DNA of 64,000 nucleotides from Fusibacter_A sp965140735 (GCA_965140735.1 OZ223306.1:1240001-1304000); one strand, 5' to 3'; numbered from the stretch's first letter, positions 1 to 8,291 are shown. Notes: generated from the sequence alone by a model not told the origin. Program-made: numbers and translations.

Positions 1-1517
1 CCCATGTACTCGTATGGATCAACACCGTTTTGCGCCTTATACATCCCTGAGGTATCCACTACTTTATCAAATCGACTATAGTGAATGTTAGTTGCTCCTA
101 AGCTTTCCAATCTATTATAGAGTGCATTAGAGAAATCGTCTTTTAAAATAGGATTTCCCATTGCGTCTTTTTTGACGATGACATTATGATTACCATCGAT
201 TTCGCCTTCCGCTATGGAAACCACACCATCTGAAAGTGCATGCGTTAACCATATTGGCATCTCTTTAATCGCTTTAAGTCTATCCTCAGTTAACCAGTTC
301 GCACTATATGCTTCACAAATTGGAAATGCTGCTGCAAAATAATTTGGATAGTTGACAATCATGTTTACCGTCATATACCCACCATTTGAACAACCACCTA
401 TATAAATTCTATTTTTATCGATTTCCGGATGGTCAGAAACATAATTTTCAATCAGTGCCATTAATGCTTCTTGATAATAAGATTTGCCATTGCTGTTTTC
501 GATTGTGTTATTATATACATCTGTACCGTTATAATCCATCCACATGGTTGGTGCCTGCGGTACAAGAATATAGCTACCTGTTTCGCCAAATAATTTCTGA
601 ATCTCATCTGACGCTAAGTTAACCACTTTATTCCCTATAAGTGAAATCGTCGTGTCGACGCCACCTTCTCCAGCACCATGTAACCATATGATTAAAGGAT
701 TTTTACCGTTCTCTTTAAAGGCTGTATTCGGCACATATGAAGCATATAAGAGCTCTATATTAGAATATTCAAATTTTTGGTTATTATCAAATTCATCTGC
801 CACTAATTTCACATCTCCAGAATACGCTTGATCAGCTGTGGGCATCATAACGATCTTATCCCCATCTTGTGATGTTAAAAAAGCGCCTGGATTAAGGCTT
901 ATTTTATAGCGGGTTTTAATGTATTCATTTCTAGAAGTGAGCATATTGTAATTAAAAGGGGAACTTTCAACGCGCTGTGGTCCAACAGGCATCTCAATCG
1001 TTACAAAAGCGCCTGTATTCACTCGGTTCCCATTTTCATCTGATTTGTAGATATTCGTTACTGAACGTAAAGCTTCATGTGCTGTGACTTCATCCTTATA
1101 AGTAAACGTCTCAAAGTCAAAATCCTTAAAATAGCGAACAGATGTGACTTCAAAAGTATCATTTGACAAAGTATTTTCATTTATTGGCATATTAAAATCT
1201 AATACGACTTTCGTAATTGCAGGGCCCCAATCAAAAGCTTCTGTGATGGTTTTATAATGCACATCTGCGAGTACTTTAGAAGCACTGCTCGGATCTCCCA
1301 ATTTTTTAATTAAAAGCGGTAACCATTTTCCTAAATCGTCTTCAGCATTTTGGTTGATAAAGTTCAGCCACTCTTCAGGATTTTCAGTTTTCTCATAGAG
1401 AATTTTCATAACTTCTTCATCCACCATTCCATTTTCCGTCTCTGCCATAGATATACCACCAAGCATTGTCAACAAGAGCAATAAACTCATAATAACTGCA
1501 TAGATTTGTTTTCTCAT
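1..1517 (-). CDS. Secreted esterase / predicted peptidase (COG4099-like), 3' end outside window
   Basis: An open frame of 505 codons starts at ATG 1517 behind an AAAAGGGGG ribosome site and runs off the left edge, so the C-terminus is missing. The first 25 residues form a signal peptide (basic MRKQ, then a leucine-rich core, then a small-residue cleavage region at SMAE). The middle of the protein resembles the Ig-like N-terminal domain of EstA-type esterases. It is followed by an alpha/beta-hydrolase fold with the oxyanion region WLHGAGEGG (about residue 280) and the nucleophile elbow GGCSNGG (Ser at about 377). By family the enzyme would hydrolyse ester or peptide bonds outside the cell; the substrate is unknown. 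The Asp and His of the triad lie near or beyond the edge. A structured leader with a terminator-like hairpin precedes it. Confidence 0.8.
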   Translation of the reverse strand, partial: MRKQIYAVIMSLLLLLTMLGGISMAETENGMVDEEVMKILYEKTENPEEWLNFINQNAEDDLGKWLPLLIKKLGDPSSASKVLADVHYKTITEAFDWGPAITKVVLDFNMPINENTLSNDTFEVTSVRYFKDFDFETFTYKDEVTAHEALRSVTNIYKSDENGNRVNTGAFVTIEMPVGPQRVESSPFNYNMLTSRNEYIKTRYKISLNPGAFLTSQDGDKIVMMPTADQAYSGDVKLVADEFDNNQKFEYSNIELLYASYVPNTAFKENGKNPLIIWLHGAGEGGVDTTISLIGNKVVNLASDEIQKLFGETGSYILVPQAPTMWMDYNGTDVYNNTIENSNGKSYYQEALMALIENYVSDHPEIDKNRIYIGGCSNGGYMTVNMIVNYPNYFAAAFPICEAYSANWLTEDRLKAIKEMPIWLTHALSDGVVSIAEGEIDGNHNVIVKKDAMGNPILKDDFSNALYNRLESLGATNIHYSRFDKVVDTSGMYKAQNGVDPYEYM

Positions 1518-1651
1518 CAGAATCCCCCTTTTATTATACTACTCATCAATTAACAATCAACATATCGAATAATGATGGTGTTTCCAGCCTGAATCCAACT
1601 AACCATTGATCCGCAGCACTTTGATTTATCAGCGATCCTCCATCATCGTAT

Positions 1652-1709
1652 AAAAAAAGACCAAAAGAGTGAGCCACGGTTACTCAACCGTAGTTCTTCC
1701 TTTGGTCTT
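1652..1709 (-). terminator. Terminator or attenuator hairpin in front of the esterase gene
   Basis: Read on the minus strand, AAGACCAAA pairs with TTTGGTCTT, encloses an inner hairpin (ACGGTT, loop GAGT, AACCGT) and runs straight into seven T. It lies 135 bases upstream of the esterase start and about 180 bases after the nitroreductase stop. It could therefore end the nitroreductase operon or act as an attenuator in the esterase leader. A perfect TTGACA box at 1784-1789 lies just upstream on the same strand, but its -10 box is poor. I do not recognise a known riboswitch class. The rest of the 1518-1886 gap holds nothing else I can name. Confidence 0.65.
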
Positions 1710-1886
1710 GCCTGAAAAATCAGTCACAATCCATCATCAATATGTTTTTATTACATCTATAGATTATCACTTACTAGCTATAATGTCAATTTGGTTATAA
1801 CGATATAGAGGCCTTATTAATCATAAGAATGCATGCGATTATAGGCGAATCTCCCCATATAATTATTAAAATAGTGCTTTATTCAC

Positions 1887-2627
1887 TTATTTATCATTTT
1901 TGAAACCTTGATCTTTTAATACTGGTTGAACTTTTGGAAAATACACACTTTTATAAGTATTAGATGTAGATACACTCCAATTGACTTCCTGCTCACGTCC
2001 AATTTCTTTTAGATAAGGTACCATTTGCTCATCATAACTATCAATAGCCTCTTTTAAACCTTCCACCTGATATTTTTCATCAAATTTGAAAGTTTCAAAT
2101 GGCATCCTTGGTTTTTTATGTGAATTATCTTTTGGATATCCCACTGCAAGTGCTGCCACAGGGAATGTATACTCTGGTAATTCTAGCAATTCGATCATTA
2201 AAGCTGGATCTCTTCGAATGCCACCTATTGGTACAATACCAAGCCCAAGAGATTCTGCTGCAATGATAGCTGCTCCCATATTCAAGCCCACATCAACAGC
2301 ACCCACTAAGGTCCCTTCAACACTTTCATGAATAACTTGTTCTAAATTATTTTTCTGAGCGCCTAAATGCGTTTTATAAAAATCAGCTACAAACACCATC
2401 AAAACCGGGGCATCATCAACCCAAGTTTGACCACCAGCTAATGCTGCAATTTTTGCTTTTTTGACTTTATCTTTTACAACAATTACAGAAGACTGTTGCC
2501 CATTGATTGAATTTGGCATTGCTTGTGCCGATTTTAAAATTTCATTGATTGTCGCTTCATCAATTTTCTGATCTTTAAAGCTTCTAATAGATCTATGATC
2601 TTGTATTTTTCTAATTGTTTCATTCAT
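1887..2627 (-). CDS. Nitroreductase family (NfsA/FRP-type) NAD(P)H-dependent flavin oxidoreductase
   Basis: The 246-residue protein has the typical FMN nitroreductase start (DHRSIRSFKDQKI), the NGQ segment that lines the flavin site, and the family's GLGIVPIGGIR and VAALAVGYP blocks. By family it reduces nitro compounds, quinones or flavins with NAD(P)H in the cytoplasm. The start is placed at ATG 2627 because GGAGG lies seven bases before it; an ATG 21 bases further upstream would put that ribosome site inside the gene. It is the last gene of an operon behind a MarR regulator and a small quinol monooxygenase-like gene, a common arrangement for redox or electrophile stress. The physiological substrate cannot be read from sequence. 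Confidence 0.88.
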   Translation of the reverse strand: MNETIRKIQDHRSIRSFKDQKIDEATINEILKSAQAMPNSINGQQSSVIVVKDKVKKAKIAALAGGQTWVDDAPVLMVFVADFYKTHLGAQKNNLEQVIHESVEGTLVGAVDVGLNMGAAIIAAESLGLGIVPIGGIRRDPALMIELLELPEYTFPVAALAVGYPKDNSHKKPRMPFETFKFDEKYQVEGLKEAIDSYDEQMVPYLKEIGREQEVNWSVSTSNTYKSVYFPKVQPVLKDQGFKNDK

Positions 2628-2663
2628 TGTAATACCTCCTTGAATCATATCTTTATGATTACA

Positions 2664-2951
2664 CTATATTTTTTTATAAAAATTCGTAATGCCCTCTTTT
2701 TCAACAAATTTAGGCAGTTCTGAAATGGCTTTTAAAAAATGTTCTGCTTTACTATGTTCTTTAAGACAGTCGCCATCTTCCCATTCTTCTATTATCGTAA
2801 AAATTAGTGGGTCAGATAAATCCTGAAAAAGTTCATATCGAATACACCCTCTATCTTTTTCATTTGTCTCTTTCACCAATTCATTGACGATTTTTGTAAA
2901 TTCATTTACTTGATCTGCTTTAACAAAATTTTTAGCAACTACTTTAATCAT
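2664..2951 (-). CDS. Antibiotic biosynthesis monooxygenase (ABM) domain protein, YgiN-like
   Basis: This 95-residue single-domain protein has the ABM/quinol monooxygenase pattern: a short first strand (MIKVVAKNFVK), a helix (FTKIVNELVKET), the motif CIRYELFQD, then TIIEEWEDGDCLKEHSKAEHF. Members are small cytoplasmic ferredoxin-like dimers that act on quinones or aromatic compounds without a cofactor. Its ATG overlaps the stop of the upstream marR gene (ATGA), so translation is probably coupled. Together with the nitroreductase it suggests a quinone or nitroaromatic response controlled by the MarR protein. Confidence 0.85.
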   Translation of the reverse strand: MIKVVAKNFVKADQVNEFTKIVNELVKETNEKDRGCIRYELFQDLSDPLIFTIIEEWEDGDCLKEHSKAEHFLKAISELPKFVEKEGITNFYKKI

Positions 2952-3403
2952 TTGTCTTCGCCTCCTAATTCATTCAAAAGTTTATTCGTTAATATTATAA
3001 ATGTTTCCGTTTCTTTTTCAGTTAAAATATCTTGATAGCATGCGTGTAAGTCATCCCATGCCTTGACGATGTCTGGTTGCATCGCCATGCCTTTCTCAGT
3101 TTTAGAAATATAGACATTCTTACCTTCAGATTGCCTACTTATAAGTTGTTTTCTTTCTAACTTTTCAACAAAACGTGTAATTGTCGAAGGCGTTAAATGT
3201 AATAATTCGCCAACTTCCTTTTGATGAATTTCACCTCTTGAATTAACAAGGTTTAATAGAAATGCATGACTTGGAGACAAGCCTGTCTTGGCAAATGCAT
3301 CGTCAGCTATTTTTTTAAATGCTCTTGCCAATTTTGTAGATGAAAAAAATAAACAACTTTCTAAGCCACAACTATGTTTATCTGAACTACATTTTTTATC
3401 CAA
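2948..3403 (-). CDS. MarR family transcriptional regulator
   Basis: The protein has 151 residues with a winged helix-turn-helix (HQKEVGELLHLTPSTITRFVEKLERKQLI) and the wing motif NVYISKTEKG. The N-terminus carries an unusual cysteine pair region (CSSDKHSCGLESC) that could be redox sensitive; that is inference. I start it at TTG 3403, preceded by AGAGAGGTG at proper spacing. A longer frame beginning at TTG 3433 would start inside the -10 box of the promoter seen here. MarR proteins are usually repressors of their own operon that release DNA on binding a phenolic ligand or on oxidation. The adjoining genes are the likely targets. Confidence 0.88.
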   Translation of the reverse strand: MDKKCSSDKHSCGLESCLFFSSTKLARAFKKIADDAFAKTGLSPSHAFLLNLVNSRGEIHQKEVGELLHLTPSTITRFVEKLERKQLISRQSEGKNVYISKTEKGMAMQPDIVKAWDDLHACYQDILTEKETETFIILTNKLLNELGGEDK

Positions 3404-3421
3404 CACAATCACCTCTCTTGT

Positions 3422-3433
3422 TTGTACATACAA
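3422..3433. promoter_or_regulatory. Candidate MarR operator (12-bp palindrome)
   Basis: TTGTACATACAA is a perfect dyad (TTGTA, two bases, TACAA) lying exactly over the expected transcription start. A second 12-bp dyad, ATTGTTTACAAT, is at 3483-3494, upstream of the -35 box. MarR proteins bind such inverted repeats; binding by this protein is inferred. Confidence 0.5.
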
Positions 3434-3461
3434 CTATATCAGAACATAAATTTTGTGTCAA
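3433..3461 (-). promoter_or_regulatory. Sigma-A promoter of the marR operon
   Basis: TTGACA at 3456-3461, a 17-base spacer and TATAGT at 3433-3438, all on the minus strand, give a near-consensus promoter. Transcription would begin near 3426, leaving a short leader before the TTG start at 3403. Confidence 0.8.
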
Positions 3462-3511
3462 TCCAAAATGGTGAAAATGATTATTGTTTACAATTAGACT
3501 TTTTATCATTA

Positions 3512-3575
3512 CTCTAAAAAAGGCTCTAATACGCCAACCTGCTAAAAAGGATTTTGCGTAATAGAGCCTTTATGA
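3512..3575 (-). terminator. Terminator of the chemoreceptor gene
   Basis: A 16-bp stem with one mismatch (AAAGGCTCTATTACGC at the right edge pairing with GCGTATTAGAGCCTTT) is followed on the minus strand by a T run, 22 bases after the chemoreceptor stop. Confidence 0.85.
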
Positions 3576-3596
3576 ATTTTTTGTGACTATGATGAC

Positions 3597-5687
3597 CTAG
3601 CTTAATTTAAATTTATTCGTTTCACTTAATAAGTGTTCCACATTTTGTTTAGAGTCTTCTATTTTGATGATCGTTTCAGATGAGCTATGGTTAATATCAC
3701 TTACTCTCATGGCAATATCTGTCGTCCCTCTTGCACCATCGTTCGCAGCATCTGAAATACCATCAATTGATGTCAATATGCTCTCAACTGAAGCTAATAG
3801 CTCCTCTGATGTTGCGCTAAATTCACTCACCAAGACTTCTACATTAGTGGCATCTTCGCTGTAGGAGTCTGTCACTTCAAGCATCCCTTTATAATCTTGA
3901 TCTACATCAGTGGAGACATAGGTTAAAAGCATATTTGAGCTTTCAGACAAGTTAGAAACAGATGAGACAACCTTAGTTGTAATTTCCTGTATTTCGAGAA
4001 CTGTATGCTTTGATTGCTCCGCTAAATTTCTGATCTCATCCGCTACTACAGAGAATCCTCTCCCCGCTTCACCAGCTCTTGCAGCTTCTATTGCAGCATT
4101 TAATGCCAATAAATTCGTCTGCTCTGTAATTTTCATGATAGATTCTGACAATATATTAATTTGGTCTACGATTTTAGAGTCCTGTATAGCAGATTCTAAC
4201 TGCGCTTTGGTTTGTGTCAACATCAATTGTGCTTTCTTTTGTGCCATTAAAACATCTTGTTGCGTTTTTTCAGCACGCTTACTGATCTCACCCGCCACCA
4301 ATGCACCTTGTTGTGCTCTTTCTGCCATTGATTGAACAGCACTTTCAATTTCATGAGAAGTTATAGACATTTGATCCGATGAAGCTGCAGTTTCCTCCAT
4401 GCTGGCTGCAAGTTCTTCCGTTGTTGAAGAAACGTCTTCTAAATTGATTTTTAAGTCCGACATGTCCATTTTGACACGATCTACATGCATTTCTATGTCT
4501 TTTGAGTCATTCTTAATACTATCTACTAAAACCTTAAGTGCCTCTTTCATCTGATCAATACTACCTGCTATGGTACCAATTTCATCTTTACGGCTGAGAT
4601 AACATGGATCAATATCTATCCTAAAATCGCCATTTGCTATTGTGTTCAAGTATTCCGAAGATTTCTTAATAGGGTCTGACACCGTCTTAGATACAAAAGA
4701 TAAGATAACAGTTGCTATTGCCAATAACAAAAGTCCTATAAAAGTGTTACGCTTATACGAATTGTATATAAAAGCCATTGCATCCTTCTGTGCCTCAACG
4801 GTTATAACAGCCCACTTTTTAGAATCACCAGGCAATTCTATACTGTTGTAGGCACTAACGACCTTAATGCCTTGTAAATTTGTATAGATTTCAACACCAC
4901 TTTTACCTTCCAATGCACTTTCTGTAATCTTTTTTAAAGTATCAGGAATCATAATTTCGCGTTCTTCCGTTAACTGATTCCCCTGTTCATCTTTAACGAC
5001 TTCCCCATTGGAATCCAATTTTAACACTGTTTTATTCAGTTTAACGTAATTGTAAAGTTCTGAGACTTGCTTTTCATCAGGATGTGCAATTACAACGCCT
5101 TCACCGTCAATTATATAAGCATATTTGGAACCAATACTCAATTTTTCTACTATTTCTTGAAGGGCATCTAACTTGATATCGGCACCCATTACGCCATTCA
5201 ATTTATTTTGAGCATCATAAATGGGCAAAATAATTGAAGTCACTGGCATGTTACCACTAAGAGAAAAATAGGACTTGCTCACAAAGGGTTTTTCAGTTGT
5301 TAACAGCTGCTTAAACCACCACCTATTTGAGCGATCTCCTAAAGTGCCACTTGATCTTGCTGTTTGCATGCCATCAATCCCTTGTATATACAGCAAATCA
5401 AAATAGGTATTTTTACTTGCAATATTTTCAAGTATAGAGACTTGTCTATTAGTATCAAATTGGCTCACGTCATCGTTTAATGCAACTACTTCTGTTAAAC
5501 CATAAGCTTTATCCATAAAGCTTCTCACTTGATCTGAAATCATCGTTGCAAGTGTCGTGTTGTTTTCCAATAACTCTTTTTCATATGCACTGGATAAATA
5601 ATAGCCATTGATTAGATTAGACAAAATAAATGGAATTACAATCAATAATAATGTAATTGTGATTAACTGTGCTCTTATAGACTTCAT
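3597..5687 (-). CDS. Methyl-accepting chemotaxis protein with dCache-type sensor
   Basis: The 696-residue receptor starts at ATG 5687, preceded by AAGGGGGGAAGG. The order is: a first membrane helix (residues about 7-27), a large extracellular double-Cache sensor (about 30-300), a second helix (about 318-340, FIGLLLLAIATVILSF), a HAMP linker (DPIKKSSEYLNTIANGDF) and the cytoplasmic signalling domain. The hairpin tip has the classic block TNLLALNAAIEAARAGEAGR. By family it binds a small ligand such as an amino or organic acid outside the cell and controls CheA. No chemotaxis genes adjoin it, so it is an orphan receptor with its own terminator downstream. Confidence 0.92.
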   Translation of the reverse strand: MKSIRAQLITITLLLIVIPFILSNLINGYYLSSAYEKELLENNTTLATMISDQVRSFMDKAYGLTEVVALNDDVSQFDTNRQVSILENIASKNTYFDLLYIQGIDGMQTARSSGTLGDRSNRWWFKQLLTTEKPFVSKSYFSLSGNMPVTSIILPIYDAQNKLNGVMGADIKLDALQEIVEKLSIGSKYAYIIDGEGVVIAHPDEKQVSELYNYVKLNKTVLKLDSNGEVVKDEQGNQLTEEREIMIPDTLKKITESALEGKSGVEIYTNLQGIKVVSAYNSIELPGDSKKWAVITVEAQKDAMAFIYNSYKRNTFIGLLLLAIATVILSFVSKTVSDPIKKSSEYLNTIANGDFRIDIDPCYLSRKDEIGTIAGSIDQMKEALKVLVDSIKNDSKDIEMHVDRVKMDMSDLKINLEDVSSTTEELAASMEETAASSDQMSITSHEIESAVQSMAERAQQGALVAGEISKRAEKTQQDVLMAQKKAQLMLTQTKAQLESAIQDSKIVDQINILSESIMKITEQTNLLALNAAIEAARAGEAGRGFSVVADEIRNLAEQSKHTVLEIQEITTKVVSSVSNLSESSNMLLTYVSTDVDQDYKGMLEVTDSYSEDATNVEVLVSEFSATSEELLASVESILTSIDGISDAANDGARGTTDIAMRVSDINHSSSETIIKIEDSKQNVEHLLSETNKFKLS

Positions 5688-5748
5688 AAGCCTTCCCCCC
5701 TTTTGTATGTAAAACATAGACTGAACTTATAGCTTGCTCCAAGTTCAG

Positions 5749-5783
5749 CAAAAAAAAACAAGCATACATTAGTATACTTGCTT
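5749..5783 (-). terminator. Terminator of nrdR
   Basis: On the minus strand CAAGTATAC, loop TAAT, GTATGCTTG is followed by nine T. It lies about 65 bases after the nrdR stop and separates it from the chemoreceptor gene. Confidence 0.85.
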
Positions 5784-5845
5784 TGCTACACATTCCTACA
5801 TAAAGTGACGAAAACCCACACTTTTTTTATGGTAACATCCTCAAA

Positions 5846-6310
5846 TTATCCGTTTGTCTTTTCGTTCAATAACTTTGTAAGTTCGTTCACGAAAGTATTG
5901 ATGTCCTTAAATTGTCTATAAACAGATGCGAAACGCACATAGGCTACCTCATCAAGATCTTTAAGACCAGACATAACCAATTCTCCGATCCACTCGGATT
6001 CAATTTCTTTTTCCATGGAACTGTGCAATCTAGTTTCAATTTGGTCTATCAAATACTCCATCTGTTCCATAGAAACCGGACGTTTCTCACAAGCTCTTAT
6101 AATCCCATTTAATACTTTCATGCGATTATATGACTCTCTGTTGCCATCTTTCTTTACAATAATAATTGGAATTTCTTCAATTTTTTCATAAGTGGTGAAT
6201 CTCTGTTTACAGTTGATGCATTCTCTTCTTCGTCTGATTACATGACCGTCATCCGTAGGTCTAGAGTCGATGACTTTAGATTCAAGACTGCTGCAATAAG
6301 GACATTTCAT
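5846..6310 (-). CDS. nrdR: Transcriptional repressor NrdR
   Basis: The 154-residue protein opens with a zinc ribbon (MKCPYC, then CINCKQRFTTYE) and continues with an ATP-cone domain (IIIVKKDGNRESYNRMKVLNGIIRACEKRPV). This is the full NrdR architecture, and the length is normal for the family. NrdR senses ATP/dATP and represses ribonucleotide reductase genes at NrdR boxes. The start is ATG 6310, six bases after GAGGTG. A GTG three codons earlier gives an N-terminus that does not match the family. It follows ftsZ across a 258-base structured spacer. Confidence 0.95.
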   Translation of the reverse strand: MKCPYCSSLESKVIDSRPTDDGHVIRRRRECINCKQRFTTYEKIEEIPIIIVKKDGNRESYNRMKVLNGIIRACEKRPVSMEQMEYLIDQIETRLHSSMEKEIESEWIGELVMSGLKDLDEVAYVRFASVYRQFKDINTFVNELTKLLNEKTNG

Positions 6311-6383
6311 ACACTTCACCTCACCATTTATTTTTGTTTATCCAATCGAAAAAATATATTCAAACCGTGAATTTTGTTCACTT

Positions 6384-6464
6384 CGCTACCTTCGTAACAT
6401 CGCGTATGCTCAATCAGATTATCGGTCTGACTTCTTACTCAGTACGCTCCGCTACCTTCGTAAC
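6384..6464. repeat. 15-bp direct repeat beside the cloverleaf
   Basis: CGCTACCTTCGTAAC occurs at 6384-6398 and again at 6450-6464 with a 66-base period. The stretch between also folds (GCGTA with TACGC, CAGA with TCTG), so the whole spacer looks built from palindromic units. Confidence 0.6.
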
Positions 6465-6539
6465 CCTTGGCAATCCTATCGGATTGCATTCAGTAGGCGT
6501 TCTAACGCCTGCTGAATTGGGCATACGCCCTCAAGGGTT
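6462..6539 (+). other. 78-nt cloverleaf (four-way junction) sequence between ftsZ and nrdR
   Basis: An outer 8-bp stem (AACCCTTG 6462-6469 with CAAGGGTT 6532-6539) encloses three hairpins: GCAATCC-TATC-GGATTGC (6470-6487), CAGTAGGCGT-TCTA-ACGCCTGCTG (6491-6514) and GGGC-ATAC-GCCC (6519-6530). Arm sizes do not match a tRNA, and there is no anticodon loop or T-loop motif. It could be an RNA fold in the ftsZ-nrdR transcript or a mobile palindrome. The minus strand folds the same way. Confidence 0.6.
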
Positions 6540-6548
6540 ATATAAATA

Positions 6549-6571
6549 AAACCTTGCGAGAAGCAAGGTTA
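6549..6571 (-). terminator. Hairpin overlapping the ftsZ stop codon
   Basis: On the minus strand AACCTTGC, loop TTCTC, GCAAGGTT is followed by TTATTTAT. The stop codon of ftsZ (6569-6571) overlaps the start of the stem. The T run is imperfect, so termination may be partial, with read-through into nrdR. Confidence 0.6.
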
Positions 6572-7657
6572 TCTTTTTTTCCTTAAAAATGTCGGGATAT
6601 TAAATGTGTCATCTTCGTTAGTTTCAGCTTCAACTTGTTGTACTTTAGCAGGTTCAGTTTTTTCATTTTTTACAGCTTTCGCCTCAGCTTTAGGTTCGAT
6701 CTTAGCTGTTTCAAACCCTGTAGCGATTACGGTTACTGTAATTTCATCTTTTAAAGACTCGTCAATAACAGCACCCATAATGATATTTGCATCTGGATCT
6801 GCTTCTCTGTAAACAAGATCAGCCGCTTGTTGAATTTCCATCATACCAAGTGATTTGCCACCACGAATATTTAGTAGAATGCCCTTTGAGCCTCGTATTG
6901 AAGTTTCAAGTAAAGGACTGTGAATCGCTTGATTCGTCGCGTCGATCGCACGATCGTCACCACTTGAAGAACCAATACCCATATGTGCAAGTCCTTGTTC
7001 AAACATAATCGTCTTAACATCGGCAAAGTCAACATTTATAAGTCCGGTCTCAGTGATTGTATTTGAAATCCCTTGAACACCTTGTCTCAAAACATCATCT
7101 GCAATGGTAAACGCATCCAAAATAGAAGTTCGCTTTTCAACGATTTCAAGAAGACGATCATTAGGAATCGTAATAAGCGTATCTACTTTCCGCTTTAATT
7201 CCTCAATGCCCTCTTCAGCATGCTTCATTCTTCTTTTACCTTCAAATGAAAACGGTTTTGTCACAACGCCAACAGTTAAGATGCCCATTTCTTTGGCAAT
7301 CTCAGCAACGATCGGTGCTGCACCTGTACCTGTTCCACCGCCCATACCAGCAGTGATAAAAACCATATCAGCACCTTGAAGCGCTTGATATATGTCATCT
7401 CTGCTTTCTTCAGCAGCTTTTTTGCCGACTTCTGGATTTGCACCAGCGCCTAAACCTCTTGTTAATTTTTCGCCTATTTGTAACTTGTATTCTGCAGCAG
7501 AGCTGTATAATGCTTGCTTATCTGTATTAATCGCAATAAACTGAACGCCTTTAAGATTGGATTTAATCATTCTGTTAACAGCGTTATTACCCCCGCCACC
7601 AACACCAATTACTTTAAGCTGGGCAAATTCTTCAACAGCAACATCAAATTCTAACAT
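6569..7657 (-). CDS. ftsZ: Cell division protein FtsZ
   Basis: This 362-residue tubulin homologue forms the cytokinetic ring. The N-terminal GTPase domain has GVGGGGNNAVNRM and the tubulin signature GGGTGTGAAP (about residues 105-114). The T7-loop region NVDFADV, which completes the GTPase site of the next subunit, is present. The C-terminus ends in the conserved peptide DDTFNIPTFLRKKR after a short lysine/glutamate-rich linker; this peptide binds FtsA, SepF or EzrA-type partners. The start has AGGAGG at good spacing. It is separated from the upstream small basic protein gene by 262 AT-rich bases. No ftsA lies in the cluster. Confidence 0.98.
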   Translation of the reverse strand: MLEFDVAVEEFAQLKVIGVGGGGNNAVNRMIKSNLKGVQFIAINTDKQALYSSAAEYKLQIGEKLTRGLGAGANPEVGKKAAEESRDDIYQALQGADMVFITAGMGGGTGTGAAPIVAEIAKEMGILTVGVVTKPFSFEGKRRMKHAEEGIEELKRKVDTLITIPNDRLLEIVEKRTSILDAFTIADDVLRQGVQGISNTITETGLINVDFADVKTIMFEQGLAHMGIGSSSGDDRAIDATNQAIHSPLLETSIRGSKGILLNIRGGKSLGMMEIQQAADLVYREADPDANIIMGAVIDESLKDEITVTVIATGFETAKIEPKAEAKAVKNEKTEPAKVQQVEAETNEDDTFNIPTFLRKKR

Positions 7658-7919
7658 GAAAATCCTCCTTTTCCCGCTAAGTAATAATTATAGGTGTTTA
7701 CATCTCGTTTCTCTATTTAATAAACCGTATTTCTTTATATATGATTTAACAATGTACTACTCAGATGTAAAATTGTAAAATCACAAGCAATTATCCATAT
7801 CTATTGTTTAAAATGCCTATAATTCTACTACATATAGTATATACTCTTTTAAGTTTTTTGGGAATATTTTTTTTCAAAAAAATGCTTTTTTTTCGTATTT
7901 TCAACCGTTTTAGGTCTTA

Positions 7920-8279
7920 TTACTTATGCTTTTCTCTACTTTTAGCCCTAAATCGATCGATTGAATAATGTCTTATACTTCCGATATTGTTAAAAAGTCT
8001 AGTGCCAAAGACAAAAATAGCGGCGTAATAGATTGGAACACCTAGCTTATCACCCAAATAAGAGAGTGAAATCGCCAGTAACGCATTTACAATAAAACCT
8101 GTTATAAATATAACACTATCAAATTTATCTTCAAAACTTGATCTCAACGCCCCTAATATAGAATCTATTGCTGCCAAAATCCCTACTGAAATATAAAGTG
8201 AAGAAATTGTTGTAAACTCAAGGGGAATATAAAGACCTATAAAAATACCTAAAATTATACCAATAATTGCAATTATCAT
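7920..8279 (-). CDS. sbp: Small basic protein (Sbp, DUF1290 family)
   Basis: The 119-residue membrane protein has three or four hydrophobic helices, with the conserved segment ILAAIDSILGALRSSFEDKF and a basic tail (RHYSIDRFRAKSREKHK). The family sits between divIB/DUF881 genes and ftsZ in many Firmicutes; its role is unknown. The start is taken at ATG 8279. An ATG nine bases earlier directly abuts the ribosome site AAAGGA and is unlikely, and starting at MIIAIIGIILG matches relatives. It lies 12 bases after the second DUF881 gene and is the last gene before the ftsZ spacer. Confidence 0.88.
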   Translation of the reverse strand: MIIAIIGIILGIFIGLYIPLEFTTISSLYISVGILAAIDSILGALRSSFEDKFDSVIFITGFIVNALLAISLSYLGDKLGVPIYYAAIFVFGTRLFNNIGSIRHYSIDRFRAKSREKHK

Positions 8280-8291
8280 TTTGACCATCCT

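Noticed and set aside
386..622. Open frame of 78 codons on the plus strand
   Set aside because: It is antisense to the esterase gene, has no ribosome site, and its product has no sensible composition.
1652..1709. Known riboswitch (cyclic-di-GMP, glycine, FMN or similar) before the esterase
   Set aside because: None of the conserved core motifs of those classes could be matched, so it is listed only as a terminator or attenuator.
6462..6539. Possible tRNA or tmRNA-like gene
   Set aside because: Arm lengths, missing TTCGA loop and missing anticodon arm exclude a tRNA.
6334..6549. Open frame of 71 codons between ftsZ and nrdR
   Set aside because: It only reads through the palindromic spacer; the sequence is explained by stems and repeats and there is no ribosome site.
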